From NCBI GenBank assembly GCA_934663655.1, contig CAKUKT010000117.1, positions 1 through 7,692 of the forward strand: a stretch of 7,692 nucleotides of DNA. The letters run 5' to 3'. The notes under the pieces are model-generated. The model was not told where the DNA came from. It ran no database searches and was given only the letters and a program-made list of their open reading frames with translations. The position numbers and the translations under genes were made by a program. Below are positions 1 through 6,508 of the stretch, piece by piece (position 1 is the first letter of the stretch; each line of letters starts with the position of its first letter). The DNA comes from an uncultured Victivallaceae bacterium. GTDB lineage: Bacteria > Verrucomicrobiota > Lentisphaeria > Victivallales > Victivallaceae.

Positions 1-1
1 G

Positions 2-1240
2 ATGATGAATGTGCCCGGAGTGCTGTACAAGGATCCGGACGTACTCAGCAAACTGAAACTCTTCCGGGGAAAAATCGACGGACACGCTCCGATGCTCGCG
101 GGCAAAGATCTCAATGCCTACCTCACTGCCGGAGTCCGGAACTGTCATGAATGCAGTTCGCTGCCGGAGGCCCGGGAGAAACTTGCCCGGGGAATGCAGA
201 TCCTGATCCGGGAAGGTTCGGTGGCTCGCAACCTTGACACGCTGGTAGAACTGCTCACCGTTGAAAATTCACCGTTCCTCTGCTTTTGCACTGATGACCG
301 CAATCCGCTGGATATCGAAGCCCGGGGGCACCTCGACTATATGATTGCCCGGGCAATTTCCGCGGGAGCCGATCCACTCGCCGTTTACCGGGCGGCGAGT
401 TGGTCCGCAGCCCGGCATTTCGGGTTGTCCGACCGGGGGCTGATCGCACCGGGTGCTCTGGCGGATATTGTCCTGCTCTCGGATGTCGGTAAATGTCTGA
501 TCTCGACCGTCATCAAAAGCGGAAAGGTCGTCAATGACTCTCTGTTCGCTTCCCGTCCTCCGGCTCCCGATCCATCGCGTTTTCTGCACACACTCCGGTG
601 CGGCAAAGTCACTGCCGCCTCGTTCCGGGTGGGAAGCACCACCCCTTCTACCCCCGTGATCGGGATCAGGGAACTTTCACTGATCACCGATTATCTGCAA
701 ATGGAACTGCCCGTCCACGACGGTGAGAAAAGGTGCGTCCCGGAGGCGGATATCGCTAAAATCGCCGTTCTGGAACGCCACCAGGGAAACGGAAACATCT
801 CCATCGGTTTCGTAAAGGGCTTTGGTCTGCGCACCGGAGCGCTCGCCTCCAGCGTCGGCCATGACAGCCACAATATCTGCGTGGTCGGGGTTTCCGATGC
901 GGATATGGCACTGGCGGTTAACGCTCTGATTGATTCCGGAGGCGGTTTTGCCGTCGCCGCCAAGGGCCGAACCGTCGATCTACTGCCGCTGCCGATCGGA
1001 GGAGTGTTGTCAGATCATGACTTTGAAACGGTGGCGGGCGAATTGCGCCGGATTCATGAATCGGCCGGAATTACCGGCTGCCCGCTGGAGACGCCGTTCC
1101 TTCAGCTCGCGTTTCTGCCGCTGCCGGTGATCCCCCATCTGCGGATAACGGATCGAGGCATGGTGGATGTCCGGAAATTTGATTTTATTTCCCCACCGGC
1201 TGCCCACCGACCGGGATCCCCGCTCGACCGACAAGGGTGA
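2..1240 (+). CDS. ade: Adenine deaminase, C-terminal part (5' end outside window)
   Basis: Hydrolyses adenine to hypoxanthine and ammonia in cytoplasmic purine salvage; amidohydrolase superfamily. The visible 412 residues match the E. coli-type enzyme from memory: MMN-PGV near the start, the GHAP...GKDLNAY stretch (residues 27-40) with H28, the NCHE motif (47-50), the IREGS-ARNL motif (69-77), the catalytic TDDR motif (97-100), and the ASWSAARHFGL stretch (132-142). The C-terminal domain carries the GFVKGFGL and SSVGHDSHN motifs (269-276, 283-291) and the LPLPIGG motif. The frame is open to the left edge, and family enzymes are about 570-590 aa, so roughly 170-190 N-terminal residues, including the first metal-binding histidines, are missing. 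The first visible ATG is therefore internal. The tail after the DVRKFDF segment is about a dozen residues longer than I expect and proline-rich. It converges with ribB, 82 bp away, and I see no convincing terminator between them. Confidence 0.95.
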   Translation: MMNVPGVLYKDPDVLSKLKLFRGKIDGHAPMLAGKDLNAYLTAGVRNCHECSSLPEAREKLARGMQILIREGSVARNLDTLVELLTVENSPFLCFCTDDRNPLDIEARGHLDYMIARAISAGADPLAVYRAASWSAARHFGLSDRGLIAPGALADIVLLSDVGKCLISTVIKSGKVVNDSLFASRPPAPDPSRFLHTLRCGKVTAASFRVGSTTPSTPVIGIRELSLITDYLQMELPVHDGEKRCVPEADIAKIAVLERHQGNGNISIGFVKGFGLRTGALASSVGHDSHNICVVGVSDADMALAVNALIDSGGGFAVAAKGRTVDLLPLPIGGVLSDHDFETVAGELRRIHESAGITGCPLETPFLQLAFLPLPVIPHLRITDRGMVDVRKFDFISPPAAHRPGSPLDRQG

Positions 1241-1322
1241 CTACCCGTCCTGATGGGGTCCGGATGGTTCCGCGGCTTCGGGGTGGCGTCCCGGAAAAAC
1301 ATTGAACCCGTGTCTGGAAAAT

Positions 1323-1934
1323 TCAGCGCTTTTCCCGGCGGCGCCAGGCGATCAGATCCGCAATTGACAGAATCCGGATTCCGAACTTCTTGCCGAATTT
1401 CATCAAATCGAGCAGCCGGGCCATTTCACCGTTGTCGTTGGTGATTTCGCAGATCACGCCGGCGGGAGTCAACCCCGCCAGCCGCGTCAGGTCGACCGCG
1501 GCCTCGGTGTGACCGGCGCGTTCAAGCACCCCGCCCGGACGCGCCGCAATGGGAAATACGTGTCCGGGAATGCCGAAATCACCATTGGTGCTTTGAGAAT
1601 CGATCAGGGTTCTGATGGTATTTGCCCGATCCGCGGCGCTGATTCCCGTCGTCCCGCTTAAGGCGTCCACACTCTCAGTGAACGCGGTTTTGAAGTGGTC
1701 GGTGGAGGGAGCCCGCAAAATTCCGAGCTTCCGGGCGCGCTCCTCGGTAATCGGAGCGCAGACCAGCCCCCGGGCATGAGTGATCATGAAATTGATGATT
1801 TCCGGGGTAATTTTATCCGCCGCGCAGAGCAGATCACCCTCGTTTTCTCGCTTTTCATCGTCGGTGATAATGACCATCCGGCCGTTTTGAAGTTCCAGAA
1901 GAACATCTTCAACGCTGTCAAATTTTATTTCCAT
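1323..1934 (-). CDS. ribB: 3,4-dihydroxy-2-butanone 4-phosphate synthase (monofunctional RibB)
   Basis: Converts ribulose 5-phosphate to 3,4-dihydroxy-2-butanone 4-phosphate and formate, the four-carbon branch of riboflavin synthesis; cytoplasmic, Mg-dependent. The 203-aa protein has the acidic loop [10 protein letters not shown] (residues 25-34), HARGLVC (53-59), [18 protein letters not shown] (85-104), the GHVFPI loop (124-129), and [11 protein letters not shown] (139-149), which carries the metal-binding histidine H142; the later catalytic-site glutamate is E163 in the ICEI segment. The length equals a stand-alone RibB (E. coli about 217 aa), with no GTP cyclohydrolase II domain fused. The chosen ATG has an AAGGGG ribosome-binding site about six nucleotides upstream. 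An in-frame GTG at 2006 would add 24 non-family residues and run through leader structure, so it was rejected. The gene sits behind an FMN riboswitch with its own promoter, so expression should fall when FMN is plentiful. Confidence 0.96.
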   Translation of the reverse strand: MEIKFDSVEDVLLELQNGRMVIITDDEKRENEGDLLCAADKITPEIINFMITHARGLVCAPITEERARKLGILRAPSTDHFKTAFTESVDALSGTTGISAADRANTIRTLIDSQSTNGDFGIPGHVFPIAARPGGVLERAGHTEAAVDLTRLAGLTPAGVICEITNDNGEMARLLDLMKFGKKFGIRILSIADLIAWRRREKR

Positions 1935-2096
1935 CTTCTTCCCCTTACTGCTGATTTTAAAATCAGCCCGGTTTCTCCGGCCGGAGGATTCCCCGACCCG
2001 GCACACAGTCGCCCGCTTATTCCAGGGGGGAACATAAGGAAAGAAGCAAACCGGCAGGACGAGGCACTCCGGAAGCCCAGTGTGCCGTCGATATCG
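1935..2096 (-). other. ribB 5' leader between riboswitch aptamer and start codon
   Basis: This 162-nt untranslated stretch should contain the expression platform. Seen in it, reading the minus strand: a GGCAC/GTGCC stem (2082-2086 with 2063-2067), a run TTCCCCCC (2032-2025), a GGGGAA (1994-1989), a 12-bp GC palindrome (1986-1975), an 18-bp AT-centred palindrome (1967-1950), and the ribosome-binding site AAGGGGAA (1946-1939). The C-run can pair with either GGGGAA copy, one of which overlaps the ribosome-binding site. There is no stem followed by a U-run, so control by translation initiation is more likely than attenuation; this is inference from base pairing by eye. Confidence 0.5.
1950..1967. 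repeat. 18-bp perfect palindrome just upstream of the ribB ribosome-binding site
   Basis: The sequence GCTGATTTTAAAATCAGC reads identically on both strands. Its edge lies 3 nt from the AAGG of the ribB ribosome-binding site. It could be an RNA stem in the riboswitch leader or a protein-binding site; as RNA it would fold into a stem with almost no loop, opening a few base pairs at the centre. No U-run follows on the minus strand, so it is not an intrinsic terminator for the leader. Confidence 0.6.
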
Positions 2097-2216
2097 TTTC
2101 TTCTCCCATCCAGACTTTACTGTCGGTCATGGAATCGCACCATGTCTGCCGGAACCCGAAGGCACCAGCTCGCGGACTTTACCGCCGGTAAGGAATTTCA
2201 CCTTGCCCCGAAGAAA
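2097..2216 (-). ncRNA. FMN riboswitch (RFN element)
   Basis: The aptamer senses flavin mononucleotide and controls riboflavin genes. On the minus strand all conserved blocks are present in order: a closing P1 helix of seven pairs (2216-2210 with 2103-2097), the GGGGCAAGGTGAAATTCC entry, an ACCGGCGGTAAAGTCCGCGA block, GGTGCC with a small TTCG-type hairpin, the ATGGTGCGATTCCAT arm, ACCGACAGTAAAGTCTGGA, and the exit ATGGGAGAAGAAA. The length of about 120 nt is standard. It lies between a promoter and ribB, the usual arrangement, and confirms the ribB identity and direction of transcription. Confidence 0.97.
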
Positions 2217-2227
2217 AGCGTTGTTTT

Positions 2228-2256
2228 AATATAGCATCGGAAGCCGAACATTGCAA
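2228..2256 (-). promoter_or_regulatory. Predicted sigma70-type promoter of the riboswitch-ribB transcript
   Basis: On the minus strand a -35 box TTGCAA (2256-2251) is separated by exactly 17 bp from a -10 box TATATT (2233-2228), preceded by TGC, which makes it an extended -10. Transcription would begin near 2221, about 5 nt before the closing helix of the FMN aptamer. Both the match and the placement support it; the start site itself is not demonstrated. Confidence 0.65.
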
Positions 2257-2392
2257 AAATCCTCCCGATCCTTTCCGATGACCTGAGATCAAACGGAATT
2301 TTTCATAGCGGGAGAAACCGCGTCACCGGCTCTGTTCCGGCGGCGCGGGGAATTTCCACTCCTGCCGCGGCCGCGGCAGGTGGCGGAGCTGT
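2257..2392. other. Intergenic spacer between adaptor operon end and ribB promoter
   Basis: No open reading frame of family-like composition lies here. It holds the 20-bp GC palindrome described separately (2361-2380). It also holds a weak plus-strand hairpin, TTCCG (2273-2277) with CGGAA (2294-2298) followed by five T (2299-2303). No plus-strand gene ends nearby, so I do not call the latter a terminator. Confidence 0.5.
2361..2380 (-). terminator. Possible transcription end of adaptor operon: 20-bp GC palindrome without U-run
   Basis: A perfect palindrome CCTGCCGCGGCCGCGGCAGG begins 12 nt past the stop codon of the last operon gene. It can form a very stable ten-pair stem, less a few central pairs for the loop. 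The minus strand that follows reads AGTGGAAATTCC, with no U-run, so it does not fit an intrinsic terminator strictly. It may act as a stabilising 3' stem, a pause or Rho-linked site, or a protein-binding site. Confidence 0.35.
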
Positions 2393-4459
2393 TTAAAATT
2401 CTTTCCGGAATGCCGAGAGCATCAGCATCCAGATACGTTCACCCAGTCGTTCGGTGTGACGGATTTTAACCGTGACCACCCGGCCGGGATCGAGATCCGG
2501 TTCAACGGAAAATGCCAGTTCAATCCGGTACAGCGGCAGAACCGATGTATATTCATCGCTCTTTCCTCCGTTCGCGTAGACCGGAATCGGCCCGCCGTAG
2601 TGAAACAGCAGCGGCGAGTCTTTCAACCGGGCAGGCACCCGGTCAATCGCGGTGATGACGGCCTCGTACTTTGCGAGCGAATCCCGGACGGTGACAGTCG
2701 CCGGTCCGCCGATCCGGAGTTTGCCGATTTCGCGATCCGTGGCGTAGGCGGTCACCGCGAGATTGCCGGACACCACCTCCCCCATCGGCCGACCTTTCGC
2801 CAGAAAGGTGTGGCTGGAAAGCGACGGCCAGCCGGGCACGAAAATACCTTCCCGTTCCGCCCGGACCGTCAATTTATCCCGGCGTCGCGTCAATTCATCC
2901 AGCGAGAGCTGATCGGAGGCGATCTTCTCTGCGGTGACGATGCTCTCCGAAAAATGTTCTCCATCCACCTCCTGCAGCCGGTGAAGTGTTTCATCGTAGT
3001 CGAGTATCGCCTGCAACCGTCGGATGCCGTGTTCGAGCTGCGGAGATTCCAGGCTGAACAACACCTCTCCGGCGGCGACCACCCTCGACCGACGCGGCAG
3101 TTCGTCGACCAGATAACCGGATTCGGCCACGGTGACCAGCTGACGCTCTTCCGGCACCGTTTCACCGGGCAGAGTTTCGCTCCAGGACAACGGCACGAAC
3201 AGCAGCAATCCCGCCACGGCAAGCACGACCATCCCCAGAATCCACCGGGCCCGGTTGGCGGAACGTTTCGATAACGCCCGAATCGTCCGGACTTCGCGCC
3301 AGAACGGGTAAATCAGGATGCAGTACAACTCCAGCACCATCATCACCAGCGCCAGCGCTTTCACGAACTTATGGTAGATCAGCAGAATGATCGAAGTGTA
3401 GAGAAATATTCGATAAAAAAACGAGCAGACTCCGAAGCAGAAAAGAAAAATCCCGCGCGACTCCCGGGGAGGTTCTCCGAGTCGCAGACAATACCAGCGC
3501 CAACAGCGTCGCACGTATTCTCCGGAACGCGACATCAGATTCTCGATGTTGGCCAGATCGCAGAGAATGTAGTAGCCGTCGTAGCGGATAAACGGATTGC
3601 CGTTCACAAACAGCGTCGATAGCGTACTGACGGCGAAAATGTAGAACATCGTCGATTTACCGGCTCCCGGCGGCAAATAGGTCCAGCACAGCGCAGCGAT
3701 GCCGCCGAGCAGCAATTCGACGATAATTCCCGCGGCGTCGATCAACAACCGCTGCCGGCGGGGCAGTCGCCAGCTGTCGGTGGTATCCGTGTAAAGGCGA
3801 GGATAAAATACCATGAAGCCGATCCCGATTCCGCGTACCCGGCAATGAAAATGGATTGCCGCCAGCGAATGGGCCGCCTCGTGGACTAATTTCAGCAGCA
3901 AAATTGCCGCGAAATATTTCACCAGCCCCGCCCAGGACAGAGAGTCGAGAAATACACTGCGAACCGTTCCGAAATCCCGAAGCGCCAGCAGATAACCGGC
4001 CAGTGCGGGCAGCGCCAGCAGAATCAGGATCGGCTTTGAAGCAAGCCAGCTCACATGCGGGCCGATTTTTTCGAAAAATTTCTCCGGACGCCAGGGCGGC
4101 AGTTTGAAAAACAAATAGGCGGCGGAAAAACGCAGGAAAAGGGTCTTCTCCCGCAGTTCCGTCTGCTTCTCCCGTTTTATGCCGATGTGACCGTATTCAG
4201 GTGTGAGCAGATTGTTCTGCTGAAGGAATGCAAGCAAAGAGAGCAGTTCCTCGCGGGATATTTCAATGCCGTTTCTGGCGAGCAGCGAGAGGAAATCCGA
4301 GATCGGCATGGACTCGGCCAGCAGGGCCACCACCTCCACCGCCGCCGGATCAATGCGATAGTAGGCGTCCGCCTGGCGATCGAACAGCAATGGCCGTTCG
4401 CCCCGGATGAGTTCGATATCGGTCCGCAGGGTACCGGTAAAGGGTTCTTGCTCCGCCAT
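2393..4459 (-). CDS. PqqD-like / M50 site-2 protease / HlyD-type adaptor fusion protein
   Basis: This 688-aa inner-membrane protein has three parts. Residues about 12-88 resemble a PqqD-type winged helix (ERPLLFDRQADAYYRIDPAA), a fold often used to bind peptides. Residues about 140-430 are a multi-pass membrane region with the M50 zinc motif HEAAH (193-197) and the second-site motif NPFIRYDGYY (288-297), where D294 is the expected third zinc ligand; both are intact. After the last membrane segment (about 406-424), residues 440-670 form an HlyD-like adaptor: split lipoyl halves (about 441-475 and 527-570) around a short helical hairpin, then a beta-barrel part. The start at 4459 has GGGA nine bases upstream and lies 2 nt after the preceding stop. 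An ATG at 4468 overlapping that stop would add three residues but has no spaced ribosome-binding site. M50-adaptor fusions exist, but their substrates are largely unknown. A role in processing or exporting the operon's exoprotein is inference. Confidence 0.88.
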   Translation of the reverse strand: MAEQEPFTGTLRTDIELIRGERPLLFDRQADAYYRIDPAAVEVVALLAESMPISDFLSLLARNGIEISREELLSLLAFLQQNNLLTPEYGHIGIKREKQTELREKTLFLRFSAAYLFFKLPPWRPEKFFEKIGPHVSWLASKPILILLALPALAGYLLALRDFGTVRSVFLDSLSWAGLVKYFAAILLLKLVHEAAHSLAAIHFHCRVRGIGIGFMVFYPRLYTDTTDSWRLPRRQRLLIDAAGIIVELLLGGIAALCWTYLPPGAGKSTMFYIFAVSTLSTLFVNGNPFIRYDGYYILCDLANIENLMSRSGEYVRRCWRWYCLRLGEPPRESRGIFLFCFGVCSFFYRIFLYTSIILLIYHKFVKALALVMMVLELYCILIYPFWREVRTIRALSKRSANRARWILGMVVLAVAGLLLFVPLSWSETLPGETVPEERQLVTVAESGYLVDELPRRSRVVAAGEVLFSLESPQLEHGIRRLQAILDYDETLHRLQEVDGEHFSESIVTAEKIASDQLSLDELTRRRDKLTVRAEREGIFVPGWPSLSSHTFLAKGRPMGEVVSGNLAVTAYATDREIGKLRIGGPATVTVRDSLAKYEAVITAIDRVPARLKDSPLLFHYGGPIPVYANGGKSDEYTSVLPLYRIELAFSVEPDLDPGRVVTVKIRHTERLGERIWMLMLSAFRKEF

Positions 4460-4461
4460 CG

Positions 4462-5802
4462 TCACCATTCCCGGATGCCGAGCAGCACGCTCTTGAAAAG
4501 GCGGTAACCGAGGGTAACCTCCCCTCCGGAAAGCTTGGCAATTCCCCGCATTCCGTAACGGAGTCCCTTCCCGGCGTCCGGCAACTCCGCGCGCACCAGA
4601 TAGCAATAGCTCTTTTGTTCAGTCAGTTCGGGATAACTGGAAACCTCCCGCAGCACGGCGTTAATCGCCGTTTCCGGCGCAGTGTGCAGAAACAGCGTCA
4701 CCGTGAACTCTCCACGCAGCACCGAAGCATCCCGTTCGTTAACGGGAATCTCCGCGATCACCCCCTCCCCTCCGAGCACCTCGAAAAGTTTCTCCCCGGT
4801 TCTGACCGCCCGACCGGCAAGGCGTTCGGCCCGGCCATCCGCCAGAACCAGAATTCCATCGGCAGGAGCGTAAATCCGGGAATGATCAAGATACCATTGC
4901 GCCTCGTCAACCGCAACCATCGCCGTCCGTCGACGGGCCTCCAGGAGTTTCACCTTGCCGAGGCGGGATTCGTCGGTAAAAGCGTTCTGCTGTTCCAGTG
5001 CAAGTTCCGCCTCGATTTCCTGCAGGGCCGCCCGGGCGGATGCGAGACGATACGCAAGTTGAGCCGTATCAAATTCCACAACCAGGTCACCTTGTTTCAC
5101 CATCTCGCCGTCCTGAACCAGACAATCGGCGATCTGGCCGTCAAACCAGGCGCAGGCATTGGTGACCTCCGGGGCCGTCAACGTGAACTCCGCAGTGGCG
5201 CTCTCCGAAACCGGAACAAACATCACCCCCGCAACCAAAATGAGTAACGCCGCCCAGATCCACCGTTTTTTCACCTGGCGCCTGACCTTCCAGAAACCGT
5301 TTTTGCAGAGCCGTTGATAGAACAGCGCTTCAGCGACGGAGGCGGCCAGCAGTTTGAGGGTGTTGGGGACGTAGGAGGGGATCTCCCGGTCGTATTCGAG
5401 GAGCCAGAGAAAGGAGAAATCGGCCGCCACGGTATTGGTCGGTGGAGGAAGCGCACAGCAGAAGTAGACCGAATTATTTGCTGCAAGTTCGGGAGGCAGT
5501 CCATTTTCCGCCGTCACCGTCAGAGGTTCAGCACCGATATCGAGCGACTCCGCCAGGCGCTCCTGCAGCATCGCCAGCCGGGAATGCACATTAGGTTCCG
5601 GCTGACCGTATTGGGCAACCACCCGGGCCTTGCCGCTGCTGATTTCCAGCAGGGACGCGGTACGGAAATTCAGCAGACGGCGGCTGTTGTTGACCGCGAG
5701 AGCCGCCGCGTCATTGAAATCGCGGGCTCCGAAGAGATCGTGACCGAACTTCAGAATCAGCGCCAATGCTTTCAAACGGGCGGTCAGATCCTCATTGCCC
5801 AT
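4462..5802 (-). CDS. Membrane-anchored HlyD-type adaptor with GAF-like cytoplasmic domain
   Basis: The 446-aa protein begins with about 165 residues that look like a GAF domain in pattern (helix, hydrophobic strands, a SFLWLLEYDRE strand at 130-140, closing helix 146-164); no ligand-binding residues can be named. A basic stretch RRQVKKR (174-180) precedes one transmembrane helix (about 181-197), so the GAF-like part should be cytoplasmic. The periplasmic part has a first lipoyl half (about 203-248), a coiled-coil hairpin rich in A, E and L (249-305), a second lipoyl half with the RIYAPADGIL segment (309-318), and a beta-barrel part (about 347-430). The ATG at 5802 has GGAG nine bases upstream and overlaps the previous gene by 11 nt. 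A TTG at 5808 is too close to that site. It is probably a partner of the two neighbouring adaptors; a cytoplasmic sensing or docking role for the GAF-like domain is inference. Confidence 0.85.
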   Translation of the reverse strand: MGNEDLTARLKALALILKFGHDLFGARDFNDAAALAVNNSRRLLNFRTASLLEISSGKARVVAQYGQPEPNVHSRLAMLQERLAESLDIGAEPLTVTAENGLPPELAANNSVYFCCALPPPTNTVAADFSFLWLLEYDREIPSYVPNTLKLLAASVAEALFYQRLCKNGFWKVRRQVKKRWIWAALLILVAGVMFVPVSESATAEFTLTAPEVTNACAWFDGQIADCLVQDGEMVKQGDLVVEFDTAQLAYRLASARAALQEIEAELALEQQNAFTDESRLGKVKLLEARRRTAMVAVDEAQWYLDHSRIYAPADGILVLADGRAERLAGRAVRTGEKLFEVLGGEGVIAEIPVNERDASVLRGEFTVTLFLHTAPETAINAVLREVSSYPELTEQKSYCYLVRAELPDAGKGLRYGMRGIAKLSGGEVTLGYRLFKSVLLGIREW

Positions 5803-6508
5803 TGACAAGTTCTCCGGTCATTCCCGCTTTGAGCCTGCCGTCGCGGTTGTCGATCAGCACCCGGATACGGATGGTTCCGGTCCGGTGATCGGCCTGCGGG
5901 GTAACCTCATGGATTTCCCCCGTGACGCTTCCCTCGACTCCGGGGATCTTGATGCTGACACGCTTGCCCACCACGGTGAGATTTTCGTCGTTCATCGGGA
6001 CATTCATAACCGCAAGCAGCTGGTTGTCGTCGATAATCCGGCACAGCGGCTGCCCGGTACGCACGGTCTCGTGTTCCCGGGTCAGAATCTCCACAATTTT
6101 GCCCGCGAAGGGAGCACTGACGGTGCAGAATGAAAGATTGAGCTTCGCATCAGCCAGCGAGCTTTCCGCCATACGATAGTCGAATTCAGCTTTTTTCAGT
6201 TCGTAATCGCTGGTGAAGTTCTTTTCCCGCAGCTGTTTTTTGTCCTCGTAGGTTGCCCGGGCAAAATTCAACTGCTCGGTCATACGCTCAACATCAATCA
6301 GATAACGGGAATCATCCAGAGTGACCAGCACGCTTCCGGCGGGGAAAGCCTCCCCCAGCCGGAAACGGTAAGGTTCAAGTTCCGATTCCGCCCGGGCGGC
6401 GAGCGTCGCCTCCCGGAACGGAAACAGTACCGCCTTGACAGGAGGAAGCTCAGCGCCTTTCCCGGTCAGAACCAACAGAAAAAGCACCGGCAGAAACAGT
6501 CGTTTCAT
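5792..6508 (-). CDS. Small exported HlyD/RND-type periplasmic adaptor
   Basis: This 238-aa protein starts with a signal peptide, MKR plus a leucine/valine-rich core (residues 4-14), and probable cleavage near 18-20. I see no lipobox cysteine, so it is likely soluble periplasmic rather than a lipoprotein. The first lipoyl half (about 28-66) contains LGEAFPAGSVLVTLDD, followed by a short coiled-coil hairpin (70-125), the second lipoyl half with the SAPFAGKIVEI segment (131-141), and a beta-barrel part (about 165-235) ending LKAGMTGELV. It lacks most of the C-terminal membrane-proximal domain of RND adaptors and is shorter than typical family members (350-400 aa). Its ATG overlaps the upstream gene's stop as ATGA with only a weak ribosome-binding site, so it is probably translationally coupled. 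No RND pump lies beside it, so I assign no drug-efflux role. Confidence 0.88.
   Translation of the reverse strand: MKRLFLPVLFLLVLTGKGAELPPVKAVLFPFREATLAARAESELEPYRFRLGEAFPAGSVLVTLDDSRYLIDVERMTEQLNFARATYEDKKQLREKNFTSDYELKKAEFDYRMAESSLADAKLNLSFCTVSAPFAGKIVEILTREHETVRTGQPLCRIIDDNQLLAVMNVPMNDENLTVVGKRVSIKIPGVEGSVTGEIHEVTPQADHRTGTIRIRVLIDNRDGRLKAGMTGELVNGQ

Noticed and set aside
142..151. NCHE instead of an NDHE-type motif in adenine deaminase as a possible active-site change
   Set aside because: As I recall, E. coli adenine deaminase also has NCHE at this place, so it is normal variation.
1241..1322. Bidirectional terminator between ade and ribB
   Set aside because: Only four-pair stems were found by eye and no T-run follows them on either strand in a fitting position.
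1935..2006. N-terminal extension of RibB from an in-frame GTG
   Set aside because: The added 24 residues do not fit the family, lie in leader sequence with palindromes, and the ATG at 1934 has a well-spaced ribosome-binding site.
1695..2234. Plus-strand open frame of 179 codons
   Set aside because: Runs antisense through ribB, its leader, the FMN riboswitch and the edge of the ribB promoter, all of which are well supported on the other strand.
2273..2303. Plus-strand hairpin TTCCG/CGGAA followed by five T
   Set aside because: Only five base pairs with a 16-nt loop, and no plus-strand gene ends upstream of it.
2456..3274. Plus-strand open frame of 272 codons opposite the M50-adaptor gene
   Set aside because: It lies entirely antisense to a gene with clear M50 and adaptor motifs, has no recognisable family pattern, and long antisense open frames are common in GC-rich DNA.
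4615..5247. Plus-strand open frame of 210 codons
   Set aside because: Antisense shadow of the GAF-adaptor gene; composition is basic and unstructured with no motif.
5314..5805. Plus-strand open frame of 163 codons
   Set aside because: Antisense shadow of the GAF-like domain coding region; no family resemblance.
5792..6508. Drug-efflux RND adaptor assignment for the small adaptor
   Set aside because: No RND pump or outer-membrane channel is adjacent; the partners are an exoprotein and two other adaptors, so an efflux role is not supported.
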